Numbered from the stretch's first letter, positions 29,122-39,635 are shown. The stretch: DNA of 64,000 nt from Flavobacteriaceae bacterium (GCA_029248185.1 JAQWJV010000041.1:1-64000); one strand, 5' to 3'. Translations and numbers: made by a program. The notes: generated by a model not told the origin, from the sequence alone.

Positions 29122-29793
29122 CTACGGATTTTTTTTGCCTGCTACCACAATGACAAATTCCCCTTTTGGGGGGTGGGATTGGAAAAACTGAAGCCCTTCT
29201 TCTATGGTTCCGCGAAAAGTGCTCTCATAAAGTTTTGAAATTTCACGAACCACAGCAAGTGAACGATCAGCTCCAAAATGAATCCTCAACTGATCTAAAG
29301 TTTTAAGTAGTTTATGTGGAGACTCATAAAATACTTGAGTCCTTTCTTCCTGAGCCATCTGCTCAAGGCGGGTTTGCCTTCCTTTTTTTGGAGGTAAAAA
29401 GCCTTCAAAAATAAATCGATCACAAGGAATTCCGCTTTGAACTAAGGCTGGAATTAATGCAGTAGGACCTGGTAAACACTGTACCTCAACACCTTCTTTT
29501 AATGCTCCACGAACCATTAAAAAGCCTGGGTCCGAAATTCCAGGAGTTCCTGCATCAGAAATTAGCGCTATGCTTTTCCCTCCTTTTAGTTGATTTAGAA
29601 CACTTTGTACTTTTTTATGTTCATTATGCATGTGGAAACTCTGATAAGGAGTATCAATTTCAAAATGCTTTAAAAGTTTTGAACTGACTCTTGTATCTTC
29701 TGCTAAAATCAAATCTACTTCGTTGAGTAAACGGATGGCCCGAAGGGTGATGTCCTCTAAATTGCCGATCGGTGTGGGGATCAAATAGATCAC
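29122..29793 (-). CDS. rsmI: 16S rRNA (cytidine(1402)-2'-O)-methyltransferase
   Basis: Methylates the 2'-OH of C1402 in 16S rRNA with S-adenosylmethionine. The N-terminus LIPTPIGNLEDITLRAIR is the family signature; AEDTRVSSKLLKHF, SDAGTPGISDPG and FYESPHKLLKTL follow in order. The 223 residues match the core tetrapyrrole-methylase-fold domain. The start is a GTG at 29793. It is followed after 2 nt by recJ. Confidence 0.95.
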   Translation of the reverse strand: MIYLIPTPIGNLEDITLRAIRLLNEVDLILAEDTRVSSKLLKHFEIDTPYQSFHMHNEHKKVQSVLNQLKGGKSIALISDAGTPGISDPGFLMVRGALKEGVEVQCLPGPTALIPALVQSGIPCDRFIFEGFLPPKKGRQTRLEQMAQEERTQVFYESPHKLLKTLDQLRIHFGADRSLAVVREISKLYESTFRGTIEEGLQFFQSHPPKGEFVIVVAGKKNP

Positions 29794-29830
29794 TTATTCT
29801 TGTTTTGAGCGTTACGGGTTAAAAAATACT

Positions 29831-30505
29831 TTAATCACTAAAATTTTTCTGCAAAATAGAAATGAATCGTTCTTCAATTTGTTCTTTATCCTTCCAATTT
29901 TGATATTCAGGTTTTACCATTTTTTTTAAAAATACTTCTACCTCCTCCCAGCGTTCAAAAGTAATAATCTGAGAGAGTACCCGTTCATAGGCCTGAGCAT
30001 CCTCCTCAAATAAATGTTTAATAAACGAAATACGGTCATTTAAGTCAATACTTACCGTTTTAGCAAAAAGATCATTGATGTTTTTTTTCTCTTCCTCTAC
30101 AGGCTCCAAATCTAATCCTGAAGAAACGTCTTCTTTAGCAACAAAAGTGGGAGTATCTGATACATTTTCAAAGAGATTATCATAGGTTTCTGTTTCGGGC
30201 ATTTCAGTAACTAAATTTTTTATGGCATCCATCACAGGAGGAACTTCTAACTCTTCTTCTTGCAGTACATGTTCTTCCTTTCGTTCTGAGGTACTCAGTG
30301 AATCCAATACCCCCCTGAGTTCATTTTGATGACGACTCCATTTCTTAGCGTTTTGCATTTCTTCTTCCTGGAGCAACTTGTAATAAACTGAAATTTCATA
30401 AAGCCTTTGTATGGCTGCATGCGTTTGATCTACGTCCCAATTACTTTGGTTTTTGAGAACCTTCTCTGCCCATTTCGCTAAAGCACTTTTTATTTGTTCT
30501 GTCAT
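29831..30505 (-). CDS. Conserved hypothetical acidic protein
   Basis: I do not recognise a functional domain. The 224 residues are highly charged. An N-terminal helical part (about 1-85) and a C-terminal helical part (about 140-224, with LNDRISFIKHLFEEDAQAYERVL) flank an acidic linker rich in Glu and Val. There is no signal peptide or membrane segment, so it is probably cytosolic. It lies upstream of rsmI-recJ on the minus strand and divergent from tdk, a position where I recall such a protein in Flavobacteriia, but no role can be assigned. Confidence 0.7.
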   Translation of the reverse strand: MTEQIKSALAKWAEKVLKNQSNWDVDQTHAAIQRLYEISVYYKLLQEEEMQNAKKWSRHQNELRGVLDSLSTSERKEEHVLQEEELEVPPVMDAIKNLVTEMPETETYDNLFENVSDTPTFVAKEDVSSGLDLEPVEEEKKNINDLFAKTVSIDLNDRISFIKHLFEEDAQAYERVLSQIITFERWEEVEVFLKKMVKPEYQNWKDKEQIEERFISILQKNFSD

Positions 30506-30537
30506 GATTTTTCCAGTATCAACCCAAGAGATTTTAA

Positions 30538-30545
30538 TACCTTTG
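30538..30545 (+). promoter_or_regulatory. Perfect -7 box for tdk-alr
   Basis: TACCTTTG matches TAnnTTTG exactly, 56 nt before the tdk ATG in the divergent gap. This implies a leader of about 45 nt. No clear -33 TTG. Confidence 0.4.
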
Positions 30546-30593
30546 TTTGAACAGGGTTCATAAAAAATCTATTTTAAAGTTGAAAATTACAAA

Positions 30594-31190
30594 ATGTTTT
30601 TAGAAAATACCGTAAAGTCAAACGAACAATTTGGTTGGATTGAGGTCATCTGTGGTTCCATGTTTTCTGGAAAAACCGAGGAACTCATTCGGCGACTCAA
30701 ACGTGCACAATTTGCCAAACAAAAAATTGAAATTTTCAAACCCGCTATTGACTTGCGCTATGATGACGAATTGGTGACCTCTCATGATCAAAACCAAATT
30801 CCTTCTACCCCTGTTCCGGCTGCAGCCAATATTCCCATTTTAGCTGATGGTTGTGACGTCGTTGGAATCGATGAAGCCCAATTTTTTGATGATGAAATTG
30901 TTAAGGTTTGTAATGATTTAGCTAATTCAGGAGTGCGCGTTATTGTAGCAGGTTTAGATATGGATTTTCAAGGGAACCCTTTTGGTCCCATGCCCGCATT
31001 GATGGCTACTGCAGAATATGTAACTAAAGTTCATGCCATTTGTACCCGTACAGGAGGCTTAGCAAATCACAGTTTTCGAACCAGTGAAAATGATTCCATT
31101 GTACTCTTGGGAGAAAAAGAAAGCTACGAACCGCTTTCACGGGCTGCATTTTACAAAGCGAACAAACAGAAAACAAAGGACAAAGAATAG
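30594..31190 (+). CDS. tdk: Thymidine kinase
   Basis: Salvages thymidine to dTMP with ATP. Walker A GSMFSGKTEELIRRL begins near residue 21, the Walker B-like DEAQFFDDEIV follows, and the thymidine-binding lasso is present. Of the four zinc cysteines of type II kinases only one remains (CTRTGGLA, and PLSRAAFYKA where CRxC would stand), as in other Bacteroidota Tdk proteins as far as I recall. The 198-residue length is normal. alr follows after 17 nt. Confidence 0.94.
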   Translation: MFLENTVKSNEQFGWIEVICGSMFSGKTEELIRRLKRAQFAKQKIEIFKPAIDLRYDDELVTSHDQNQIPSTPVPAAANIPILADGCDVVGIDEAQFFDDEIVKVCNDLANSGVRVIVAGLDMDFQGNPFGPMPALMATAEYVTKVHAICTRTGGLANHSFRTSENDSIVLLGEKESYEPLSRAAFYKANKQKTKDKE

Positions 31191-31207
31191 GAATCTAATT
31201 TAACCGC

Positions 31208-32296
31208 TTGAACACACTCACACTTCACCTTTCGCATTTGGATCACAATTACAACTGTATTCGTGAAAAGATAAATTCAAATACCCAATTGGTAGGCGTA
31301 GTAAAAGCGGAAGGCTATGGAAGTTCATCTGTTCATTTCGCAAGACGTCTTGTTGACCTCGGTGTGGATTATTTAGCTGTTGCTTACACCGAAGAAGGGC
31401 AAGAATTAAGAAATCAGGGGATTACAATACCCATCATGGTATTTTATCCTTTAGAGAATTCTTTAGAAGCGCTCATCGATTCTTGTCTTGAACCCTGTTT
31501 ATACAGTCAAACTATTTTGGAAGGCTTTAAAAAAATACTCCTTCAAAAAAAGATTACTCAGTATCCAATTCACATTAAATACAATACAGGTCTAAATCGA
31601 TTAGGTTTTCATCCTAACCAAAGTGATTGGGTAATCCACCAAATGGAAAATAACTGTTTCCAATTGGAAAGTGTCTATTCTCATTTGGCCGCTTCAGAAG
31701 CGGAACGACCTTCTCTCCTTTGTAACAAACAAATTACACTTTTCGAAGGCATAAGAACAAAACATAGCACTGCGTCTTCACCCAGCCCAAAATTTCATTT
31801 ACTGAATAGTTCAGGAGTTTTTAATTATCCTGAATGTCAATACGATATGGTTCGCTGTGGAATTGCCCTGCACGGTTTTGCCAATCATCCTGAATGGGAT
31901 ATTCAACTCAAACCCGTGAGTGTGTTGGAAAGTATAGTAACACAAATACACACCGTAAAAAAAGGTGATTTTGTAGGGTATGATCACGGTTGGAACGCCC
32001 CACAAGATACTCAAATTGCAACCCTCCCCTTGGGGCATGCAGATGGCATTGGAAGACACTTCGGTCACCATCAAGGGAGCGTGATTATTCATGGACAAAT
32101 GGCACCTATTGTAGGAAATGTTTGCATGGATTTACTCATGGTGGACGTCGGTTCTGTTCGCTGTAAAGAAGGGGATCGGGTCGTATTTTTTAACCCATCG
32201 CATACTGCATCCTCTTTTGCAAAACAAGGGAACTCCATTAGTTATGAACTTCTGACGGGTTTGGGTTCAAGGATCAAAAGGGTCGTGAGAGCGTAA
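31208..32296 (+). CDS. alr: Alanine racemase
   Basis: PLP enzyme that makes D-alanine for peptidoglycan. The PLP lysine lies in VVKAEGYGSSS near residue 33, YNTGLNRLGF is the conserved mid-region, and VGYDHGW and GNVCMDLLMVDVG carry the second-subunit active-site residues. 362 residues. The start is a TTG at 31208, 17 nt after tdk. This is the short free-standing form, not the MurF-Alr fusion found in some Bacteroidota. Confidence 0.93.
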   Translation: MNTLTLHLSHLDHNYNCIREKINSNTQLVGVVKAEGYGSSSVHFARRLVDLGVDYLAVAYTEEGQELRNQGITIPIMVFYPLENSLEALIDSCLEPCLYSQTILEGFKKILLQKKITQYPIHIKYNTGLNRLGFHPNQSDWVIHQMENNCFQLESVYSHLAASEAERPSLLCNKQITLFEGIRTKHSTASSPSPKFHLLNSSGVFNYPECQYDMVRCGIALHGFANHPEWDIQLKPVSVLESIVTQIHTVKKGDFVGYDHGWNAPQDTQIATLPLGHADGIGRHFGHHQGSVIIHGQMAPIVGNVCMDLLMVDVGSVRCKEGDRVVFFNPSHTASSFAKQGNSISYELLTGLGSRIKRVVRA

Positions 32297-32300
32297 AAAC

Positions 32301-32337
32301 TTTGTTTTGTTATAAATAAAACAAATTGTTATTTTTT
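32301..32337 (+). terminator. Possible A/T-rich terminator after alr
   Basis: TTTGTTTT (32301-32308) pairs with AAAACAAA (32318-32325), and a six-T run follows at 32332-32337. The stem has a single G-C pair and the T run is 6 nt away, so the call is tentative. Confidence 0.3.
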
Positions 32338-32379
32338 CTTAAATCTGTTGTAAAGCATGGTAACTCTGGTTTTTAATTC

Positions 32380-32387
32380 TATTTTTG
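32380..32387 (+). promoter_or_regulatory. Perfect -7 box for asd
   Basis: TATTTTTG matches TAnnTTTG and lies 24 nt before the asd ATG, downstream of the possible alr terminator. Confidence 0.4.
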
Positions 32388-32403
32388 GCAAAAATTAAAA
32401 AAA

Positions 32404-33390
32404 ATGAAAGTAGCGGTAGTTGGAGCCACAGGAATGGTGGGCCATGTCATGTTAGAAGTCTTAGCGGAACGCAAACTTCCCATTACGGAATTATTACTGG
32501 TTGCCTCAGAACGTTCTGTTGGAAAAGAAATGGAATTTGAAGGTAAAAACTATAGTATTATAGGTTTGGAAACTGCGGTGGCGGCACAACCTGATATTGC
32601 TTTGTTTTCTGCGGGTGGTGAAACCTCGCTTGAATGGGCTCCAAAGTTTGCTGCAGTCGGAACAACTGTAATTGATAATTCTTCTGCCTGGAGAATGGAT
32701 CCCTCCAAAAAATTAATTGTTCCTGAAATTAATGGCGATCAATTGACTGCTGAAGATAAAATTATTGCAAATCCAAATTGTTCAACCATTCAAATGGTGT
32801 TAGCCCTAGCCCCTCTTCACAAGGCATTCGGCATCAAACGCTTAATTATATCTACCTACCAATCCATCACCGGAACAGGAGTAAAAGCGGTAGCCCAACT
32901 AAACAGTGAGGCAGAAGGAAAACCTGCAGATATGGCGTATCCCCATCCCATTCATAAAAATGCGCTTCCCCATTGTGATGTCTTTTTGGAAAATGATTAC
33001 ACCAAAGAGGAAATGAAATTAGTTCATGAAACCCATAAAATCCTTGGAGATGATCGTCTTGGAATTACAGCAACAGCCATTCGTATTCCCGTTGTGGGCG
33101 GACATAGTGAATGTGTCAATATTGAATTTGAAAAACCTTTTGAAATCGATGCTATACGGAAGCTTTTAGATCAAACTTCAGGCGTAATTGTTCAAGACAA
33201 TCCCAAAACAAATACCTATCCAATGCCCATTTATGCTGAAGGGAAAGACGAGGTCTTTGTAGGACGTATCCGACGAGACACTTCGCATAACAATGCGGTT
33301 AATATGTGGATCGTAGCCGACAATCTTCGTAAAGGAGCAGCCACAAATACAATCCAAATTGCTGAGTATTTGATGGCAAATAAACTTTAA
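32404..33390 (+). CDS. asd: Aspartate-semialdehyde dehydrogenase
   Basis: Reduces aspartyl phosphate to aspartate semialdehyde with NADPH, leading to diaminopimelate, lysine, threonine and methionine. GATGMVGHVML is the nucleotide-binding N-terminus; the catalytic Cys is in NPNCSTIQM near residue 127; the catalytic His is in VVGGHSECVN near residue 237. Full length at 328 residues. It has its own -7 box. Confidence 0.96.
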   Translation: MKVAVVGATGMVGHVMLEVLAERKLPITELLLVASERSVGKEMEFEGKNYSIIGLETAVAAQPDIALFSAGGETSLEWAPKFAAVGTTVIDNSSAWRMDPSKKLIVPEINGDQLTAEDKIIANPNCSTIQMVLALAPLHKAFGIKRLIISTYQSITGTGVKAVAQLNSEAEGKPADMAYPHPIHKNALPHCDVFLENDYTKEEMKLVHETHKILGDDRLGITATAIRIPVVGGHSECVNIEFEKPFEIDAIRKLLDQTSGVIVQDNPKTNTYPMPIYAEGKDEVFVGRIRRDTSHNNAVNMWIVADNLRKGAATNTIQIAEYLMANKL

Positions 33391-33452
33391 CGATTGTCTT
33401 AAAAACAATTTAAATTATTATTGTAATTTGAGGGTTAAATTCAATTTTACTA

Positions 33453-35366
33453 ATGATACCCTATCTACTAAAAAAGCTAAGTTTTATTTGGCTCGTTCTT
33501 TTGTACGCTGGTTGTCAGTATGAAACGAGCTCCGTCACTATCGCACCTATTTTTTCGGATCATATGGTTCTTCAACAGCAAATGGAAGTTCCCATATGGG
33601 GAAATGGAACTCCAGGGACTCGTCTCGCTATCGAGGCGAGCTGGGGGGCAAGCGCTAGGGTTGAAGTAAACGCTGAGGGAGCATGGAAGACCTTACTCCA
33701 AACCCCAGCTTACGGAGGTCCTTATGAAGTTAATATTCGTTCAGAGCAACACCAAATCGTTTTGCAAGATATTATGATCGGTGAAGTTTGGCTCACCTCA
33801 GGACAATCTAATATGGAATGGAAAATCCAAGATCCAATTGATAATCAAGCCGATGAAATTGCTACAGCCAATTATCCCAATGTTCGTATGTTTTCAGTAC
33901 CTAGAAATTTGGGGGGATCTGCCATTCACTCTGCCTCATGGAAAGTGACAACCCCAGAAAATGTAAAACAATTTAGTGCCGTAGCTTATTTTTTGCAAGA
34001 GAATTAAATCAAAAATGAAAATCTTACCGTGTCCACCTTTAATGCAAGCTATCTAAATGAAAAAAACTTTCCCTATCCTGAAGGAGATGAGCTTGAAAAA
34101 ATTTGGTCAGCACTTGAGCTTGACGATGGAGATTTTTCTGAATCCAACTTTGATGATTCCAATTGGGATACTTTTGAAGTGGAACTGCAAACAGGCGAGA
34201 ACATCGATTCCCCTATCACTTTTGAGCAATTTTACGAAAAAGGTAGTCTGGCAGAAAACGGGGTAGTTTGGTACCGAAAGACATTTGATGTAACGGATCC
34301 TCAAGAAAACCATACCCTTAATTTTAATAAAGGAATAGACGATATAGATTACACTTATGTAAATGGAGTTCTTATTGGAAGTACATTAGCCTGTTGTGCC
34401 AATAAAAAGTATGAAATCCCTCCTGGAATTTTAAAAGAAAAAGGAAATATTTTAGCCGTCAGAGTAATTGATATAGTGGGTGAGGGAGGATTTAGAGGAA
34501 GTATCACTTTAGAAAGTAAATTACATAATAAACGCTTAGATCAGGGTGTATGGCGTCAAAAACACCATGCTTTTTATTTATATCCGACCTTTCAACTTCA
34601 TAACTTAAGTTCTTCAGAATTAATTGCTAAAAACACCGAATTAAAAGCAAATCTAAAACAAGGAGAAATTCTAAATAATCCCAATAATTACAGCATTTTA
34701 TTCCGAAAAATGATACACCCTATTTTACCTTTTGGAATTAAAGGAGTGCTTTGGTATCAAGGGGAATCTAATGTTGGAAATCATCAAGAATATCAAGAAT
34801 TATTTACCGGAATGATTGAGGATTGGCGTGAACGTTGGGGCTATGAATTTCCGTTTTATTTTGTTCAAATTGCACCCTATATTTATAGTGAAACAGAGCA
34901 GTCACAAGCACTAAGGGATGCGCAACGAAAAAGTCTTTTTTTGCCTAATACCGGGATGGCAATTACCCTAGATATTGGAGAAGAAAAAGATATCCACCCC
35001 ACCAACAAACAAGATGTTGCCGCACGCTTGGCCGCTTTAGCATTACATCATAATTATGGAAAAAAAGAACTTGTTCCCTCCGGACCCTTGTATAAAAAAC
35101 ACACTCTACATACAAACTACATTGACATTGAGTTTGATTATGTGGGTTCAGGATTAATTAGTAAAAATAAATTAACCGGCTTTGAAATTGCGGGAGCTGA
35201 TGATGTTTTTATTCCGGCCAAGGCTACCCTTTTAAATAATAAAATTAGGGTTAGATCACAAAAAATAAAAAATCCAAAACGCGTTCGTTATGGCTGGAAA
35301 AACTATTTTGAGGCAAGCCTTTTTAATCAAGAAGGGCTCCCTGCATCCTCTTTTCAAACTGACTAA
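33453..35366 (+). pseudogene. Degraded sialate O-acetylesterase (SASA/SGNH) lipoprotein
   Basis: Encodes an exported esterase of the type that removes O-acetyl groups from sialic acids or other glycans. The N-terminal part has lipobox LYAGC and the nucleophile block LTSGQSNMEW. The C-terminal part has GVLWYQGESN and DIHPTNKQDVAARLA with the catalytic Asp-His. Between them the frame stops at 34005-34007 after FSAVAYF, where the alternative frame reads FFARELNQK as the family does, so one T is missing from a T run. The PVGLI..WGGT block usually found next is absent before the original frame resumes, implying an internal deletion. It is probably inactive and is followed by an intact GH20 gene. 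Confidence 0.75.
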
Positions 35367-35378
35367 CCCCAAGCTAAC

Positions 35379-37478
35379 ATGAAAAAATTATTCACACTTC
35401 TATTCCTTATTTTATTCCTCTCATGTCTCCAAAAGAATTCAAAATCCGATCCTTTTGAGTTACTTCCTTTTCCGCAAAAAATTTCTCTTAAATCCGAATT
35501 TTCAAACCTTAATGTAACGGCTTTGAAATGGGCCTTTAGTAGTCAAAAAAACAGCCTTCCTATTCGCTATGGAGCTTTAAATGATATCCAGCAAAGCACG
35601 GAGGATGAAAAGGCTCAAATACGGTTCAATATTCTTGCAAAAGAAAATCGAAAAGCCGAAAGTTATTCTATCAAAATTGAAAAAGAAAGGATCCATATTG
35701 AAGCCCAAGATGATGCCGGATTATTTTATGCTTTTGTCACTCTTTCCCAAATTATTGAGGATACAGGAGAACAAGCTCTCCCACTTTTAGAAATTCATGA
35801 TGCCCCAGAAATTGCTTTCCGTCCCATTCAAATTGATATTAAACATCATCGAGAAAAAGAATCCTACTATTATGATTTAATGGATCATTTGGCACAATTA
35901 AAAATCAATGGCGTGATTTTAGAAATTGAAGACAAACTCCAATACAAACGTCGCCCAGAAGTAGGAAGTCAGGACGCCTTTTCGATTGAACAATGGAAAG
36001 CAATCAGTGAATATGCACAGCAAAGGAACATCAACATCAGTCCCTTGGTACAAGGTTTAGGACATGCTTCTTTTATCTTAAAACACGAAAAAAACTTTCT
36101 TCTGCGTGACGATCCCAAAAGTGATTGGGCGTTTAATCCTTTAGACCCAAAAACCTATGAATTACAATTTGACCTATATCTGGATGCCATGGAAGCAACC
36201 CCTTATGGAAAGTACCTCCATGTTGGTGGTGATGAAGTAAAAACAACAGGGCGCAATAGTGGGAAATCTGCGCTAGAGTTGAACTTAATTTGGCTCAATA
36301 AAGTAAGTGCTTTTGCAGCAGCACATAACCGAATTCCAATTTTTTGGGATGATATGCCTCTCAAAGAAGCGGGACTCATGGCGCCCATATATGATAACAA
36401 AATGAGTAAACAAACCGTAGATTCTATTTGGGTTGAAAACGAGTCCAAACTCAATCAATTCATTAAACAATTTCCCAAAAACTGTGTGTATATGCGTTGG
36501 AATTATCATCGGGCAGAATCCTATGGAAATGGAAAGGCTATGGATTGGTTTTCTTCCAATGGCTTCAATGTTATGGGTGCAACTGCAGGACAAACACGAT
36601 GGACCTTAATGCCGCAAAGAGAAAGCAATATTGATCAAATAAAAAATTTTGCACAGCAATCCATTGATCGAAATTACAATGGCTTGCTCTTAACCCTTTG
36701 GGATGACGACTCTCCCCATTTTGAACTCTACAAACGAGGAATTGCTGCTTTTGCAGAATACAGTTGGGCAGGGATAAAACGCAGTAAAAAAGAATTTAAA
36801 TCTAGTTTTAGACACCGTACTTTCGGAGCGTCTTTTCAATCTGAAGACTATGCTTTTATTGATGCCTTAGACCAACCCGTTGCCCTATGGACAAATGTAT
36901 TATTGGAAGAAGGCATACATCGTAATTCGTTAGTTCACAGAGAAAATGTGATTGAAGATCACCTAATGGATCTTCCTGATTTTAAGGACAAAGGAGCTTG
37001 GGCTAAAAAATATGCAACCCGCTTAGAAAGTATTTCAAAACAAAATGAAAATTTAAATAATATCCAGCAAACCCTTGTCAAAATTCAATCCCAAGGCGCA
37101 CTGAATCAATATACTTTAGCGATTTATGAGCAAGTAAGGACCTTAGTGGCGTATAATTTTGAGCTCTTGAAGAAAATAGAGGCCTTTGATCTTGCTACAA
37201 CTCAGGATGAGGAAACAAAAATTATATTGGAACTACGAGAACTAACACAAAAATTTACTTCATTACGACAAGAATTTGAAGAGGTGTACAGCCAGTCTAG
37301 GGTTCTCAATAAGCCTGAAAATTACATCCTCGATCAAGATCATCACCGCCATCCAGCAAATCAATCCATTAATTTCGATTGGCAATTTATTTCTGAAATT
37401 TTCTTTTTAGCAAAAGTCAATTCTCATTTCAAAGCCAAATCTGTTTGGAAAGAAGGCACACAACCTATACTTAACTGA
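35379..37478 (+). CDS. GH20-type beta-N-acetylhexosaminidase lipoprotein
   Basis: Exported glycoside hydrolase, probably removing terminal N-acetylhexosamine from glycans. The lipobox LFLSC gives Cys16. A zincin-like domain 2 with GLFYAFVTLSQI precedes the TIM barrel. The catalytic Asp-Glu pair of GH20 is seen in HVGGDEVKTTG near residue 287. 699 residues include a long helical C-terminus. It starts 12 nt after the broken esterase and is followed 18 nt later by the S9A peptidase gene, so the three form one glycan/peptide-scavenging block. The exact linkage is unknown. Confidence 0.82.
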   Translation: MKKLFTLLFLILFLSCLQKNSKSDPFELLPFPQKISLKSEFSNLNVTALKWAFSSQKNSLPIRYGALNDIQQSTEDEKAQIRFNILAKENRKAESYSIKIEKERIHIEAQDDAGLFYAFVTLSQIIEDTGEQALPLLEIHDAPEIAFRPIQIDIKHHREKESYYYDLMDHLAQLKINGVILEIEDKLQYKRRPEVGSQDAFSIEQWKAISEYAQQRNINISPLVQGLGHASFILKHEKNFLLRDDPKSDWAFNPLDPKTYELQFDLYLDAMEATPYGKYLHVGGDEVKTTGRNSGKSALELNLIWLNKVSAFAAAHNRIPIFWDDMPLKEAGLMAPIYDNKMSKQTVDSIWVENESKLNQFIKQFPKNCVYMRWNYHRAESYGNGKAMDWFSSNGFNVMGATAGQTRWTLMPQRESNIDQIKNFAQQSIDRNYNGLLLTLWDDDSPHFELYKRGIAAFAEYSWAGIKRSKKEFKSSFRHRTFGASFQSEDYAFIDALDQPVALWTNVLLEEGIHRNSLVHRENVIEDHLMDLPDFKDKGAWAKKYATRLESISKQNENLNNIQQTLVKIQSQGALNQYTLAIYEQVRTLVAYNFELLKKIEAFDLATTQDEETKIILELRELTQKFTSLRQEFEEVYSQSRVLNKPENYILDQDHHRHPANQSINFDWQFISEIFFLAKVNSHFKAKSVWKEGTQPILN

Positions 37479-37496
37479 GTATAAAATAAACACTCC

Positions 37497-39635
37497 ATGA
37501 AAAAATTAGTTTTACTTCACCTTATTTTGACCTTATTTTCTTGTCAACAAAACAACCAAGAAATGACATACCCAACAACACAGAAAATTCCAGTGACAGA
37601 CACTTATTTTGACACGGAAGTGGTCGATAATTATCGTTGGCTAGAGGACGACCGCAGTGAAGAAACTGAGAAGTGGGTGGAAAGACAAAATGAAGCAACC
37701 TTCTCTTTTTTAGATCAAATTCCTTTTCGAAATCAGCTTAAAAATCGATTAGAACAAATCTGGAATTATGAGAAAGTTTCTGCTCCTTTTCAGGAAGGAG
37801 ACTATACTTATTTCTACAAAAATGACGGTCTTCAAAACCAATATGTCGTTTATCGTCAAAAAGGACAGGAAGCCGCTGAAGTCTTTCTAGATCCCAATAC
37901 CTTTGAAGAAGATGGTACCACCTCTTTGTCGGGACTAAGCTTTTCTAAATCAGGAAATATCGCCGCCTATTCGATCAGTGAAGGGGGGAGTGACTGGCGA
38001 AAAATTATTGTTTTAGACGCCGTTCAAAACACCATTTTGGAAGACACCCTAGCGGATATTAAGTTTAGTGGAATTCAATGGAGGCTGGATGAAGGGTTTT
38101 TTTATTCCAGTTATGACAAGCCCGATGGTAGCGAACTTTCAGAAATGACGGACCAACACAAACTCTATTATCATAAACTGGGAACTTCACAAAGCGATGA
38201 CGTTCTTATTTTTGGAGGAACACCTGAACAAAAACATCGCTATGTCGGTGCTTCTGTGACTGAAGATGGTCGGTATTTAGTTATCTCAGGCTCAAAAACA
38301 ACTTCTGGGAATGTTTCCTTTCTCAAAGATTTAAGCGTTCCTAACAGTCCCTTAATTCCAATGGATGAAGATTACAGCACCGATAGTTATCTTCTGGAGG
38401 CAGAAGGGGATCAATTATATATTGTAACCAACAAAAATGCTCCCAATCAAAAGCTAGTGACTACCTCAACAAATCGTCCACAAGAAAAGTATTGGAAAGA
38501 TTTTATTCCAGAAACTGAACAGGTGTTATCCCCTAGCAGTGGAGGGGGCTTCTTTTTTGCAAAATATATGATTGATGCCATTACTAAGGTCTATCAATAC
38601 GATAAACAAGGAAATAATAGGGAAGAAATTGAACTCCCAGGTGTTGGAACTGCAGTAGGATTCAATGGTAAAAAAGAAGTAGATATTTTGTACTACAGCT
38701 TTACTAATTATCATTCGCCTGGTGTAATTTATTCGTATGACCCCAAAACTCAAATGTCTAAAAAATATTGGTCTCCCAACATTGATTTTAATCCAGATGA
38801 TTATACCTCAACTCAAGTTTTTTATACTTCCAACGATGGGACTAAAGTTCCCATGATTATCACCCATAAAAAAGGAATAGAGTACAATGGTAAAAATCCA
38901 ACCATTCTCTATGGTTACGGTGGATTTAACATTAGTCTTCAACCCTCTTTTAGTATCACCAATGCGGTATGGATGGAACAAGGAGGTGTCTACGCAGTTC
39001 CCAATTTAAGAGGGGGTGGTGAATATGGTAAAAAATGGCATCAAGCAGGAACGCAACTGAGAAAACAAAATGTCTTTGATGATTTTATCGCTGCAGCCGA
39101 GTACCTCATTTCAGAAAAGATAACCAATCCTGAATATTTAGCCATTCGAGGAGGATCAAACGGAGGGCTTTTGGTGGGAGCTACAATGACACAACGACCG
39201 GAACTAGCCAAAGTAGCCCTAGCTGCCGTTGGAGTTTTAGATATGCTGCGCTATCATAAATTTACCTCCGGTGCCGGTTGGTCATATGATTATGGAACAT
39301 CAGAGGATTCTCCAGAAATGTTTGCTTATTTAAAAGGCTATTCTCCTGTGCACAATGTCAGGAGCGCAACGCGTTATCCTGCCACTCTCATTACCACAGG
39401 AGATCATGATGATCGAGTCGTTCCAGCACATTCATTCAAATTTGTAGCCGAACTGCAAGACAAGCAACAGGGAGAAAATCCAGTACTCATACGTATTGAA
39501 ACCAATGCTGGTCATGGCGCGGGAACCCCTGTTTCTAAGACAATTGAACAGTATGCCGATATTTTTGGCTTTACACTTTACAATATGGGATTCAAAGTTT
39601 TACCTGAAACCCTGGCCAAAAAACCTAAGGGATAA
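37497..39635 (+). CDS. Prolyl oligopeptidase (S9A family) lipoprotein
   Basis: Serine peptidase cleaving after proline in small peptides. The signal sequence ends in lipobox TLFSC (Cys16), placing it in the envelope. A seven-bladed propeller spans about residues 80-430. In the hydrolase domain the nucleophile Ser is in RGGSNGGLLVG near residue 558, the Asp in TTGDHDDRVVP near residue 642 and the His in NAGHGAGTP near residue 674. 712 residues is full length. Upstream neighbours are the GH20 and esterase genes. Confidence 0.93.
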   Translation: MKKLVLLHLILTLFSCQQNNQEMTYPTTQKIPVTDTYFDTEVVDNYRWLEDDRSEETEKWVERQNEATFSFLDQIPFRNQLKNRLEQIWNYEKVSAPFQEGDYTYFYKNDGLQNQYVVYRQKGQEAAEVFLDPNTFEEDGTTSLSGLSFSKSGNIAAYSISEGGSDWRKIIVLDAVQNTILEDTLADIKFSGIQWRLDEGFFYSSYDKPDGSELSEMTDQHKLYYHKLGTSQSDDVLIFGGTPEQKHRYVGASVTEDGRYLVISGSKTTSGNVSFLKDLSVPNSPLIPMDEDYSTDSYLLEAEGDQLYIVTNKNAPNQKLVTTSTNRPQEKYWKDFIPETEQVLSPSSGGGFFFAKYMIDAITKVYQYDKQGNNREEIELPGVGTAVGFNGKKEVDILYYSFTNYHSPGVIYSYDPKTQMSKKYWSPNIDFNPDDYTSTQVFYTSNDGTKVPMIITHKKGIEYNGKNPTILYGYGGFNISLQPSFSITNAVWMEQGGVYAVPNLRGGGEYGKKWHQAGTQLRKQNVFDDFIAAAEYLISEKITNPEYLAIRGGSNGGLLVGATMTQRPELAKVALAAVGVLDMLRYHKFTSGAGWSYDYGTSEDSPEMFAYLKGYSPVHNVRSATRYPATLITTGDHDDRVVPAHSFKFVAELQDKQQGENPVLIRIETNAGHGAGTPVSKTIEQYADIFGFTLYNMGFKVLPETLAKKPKG

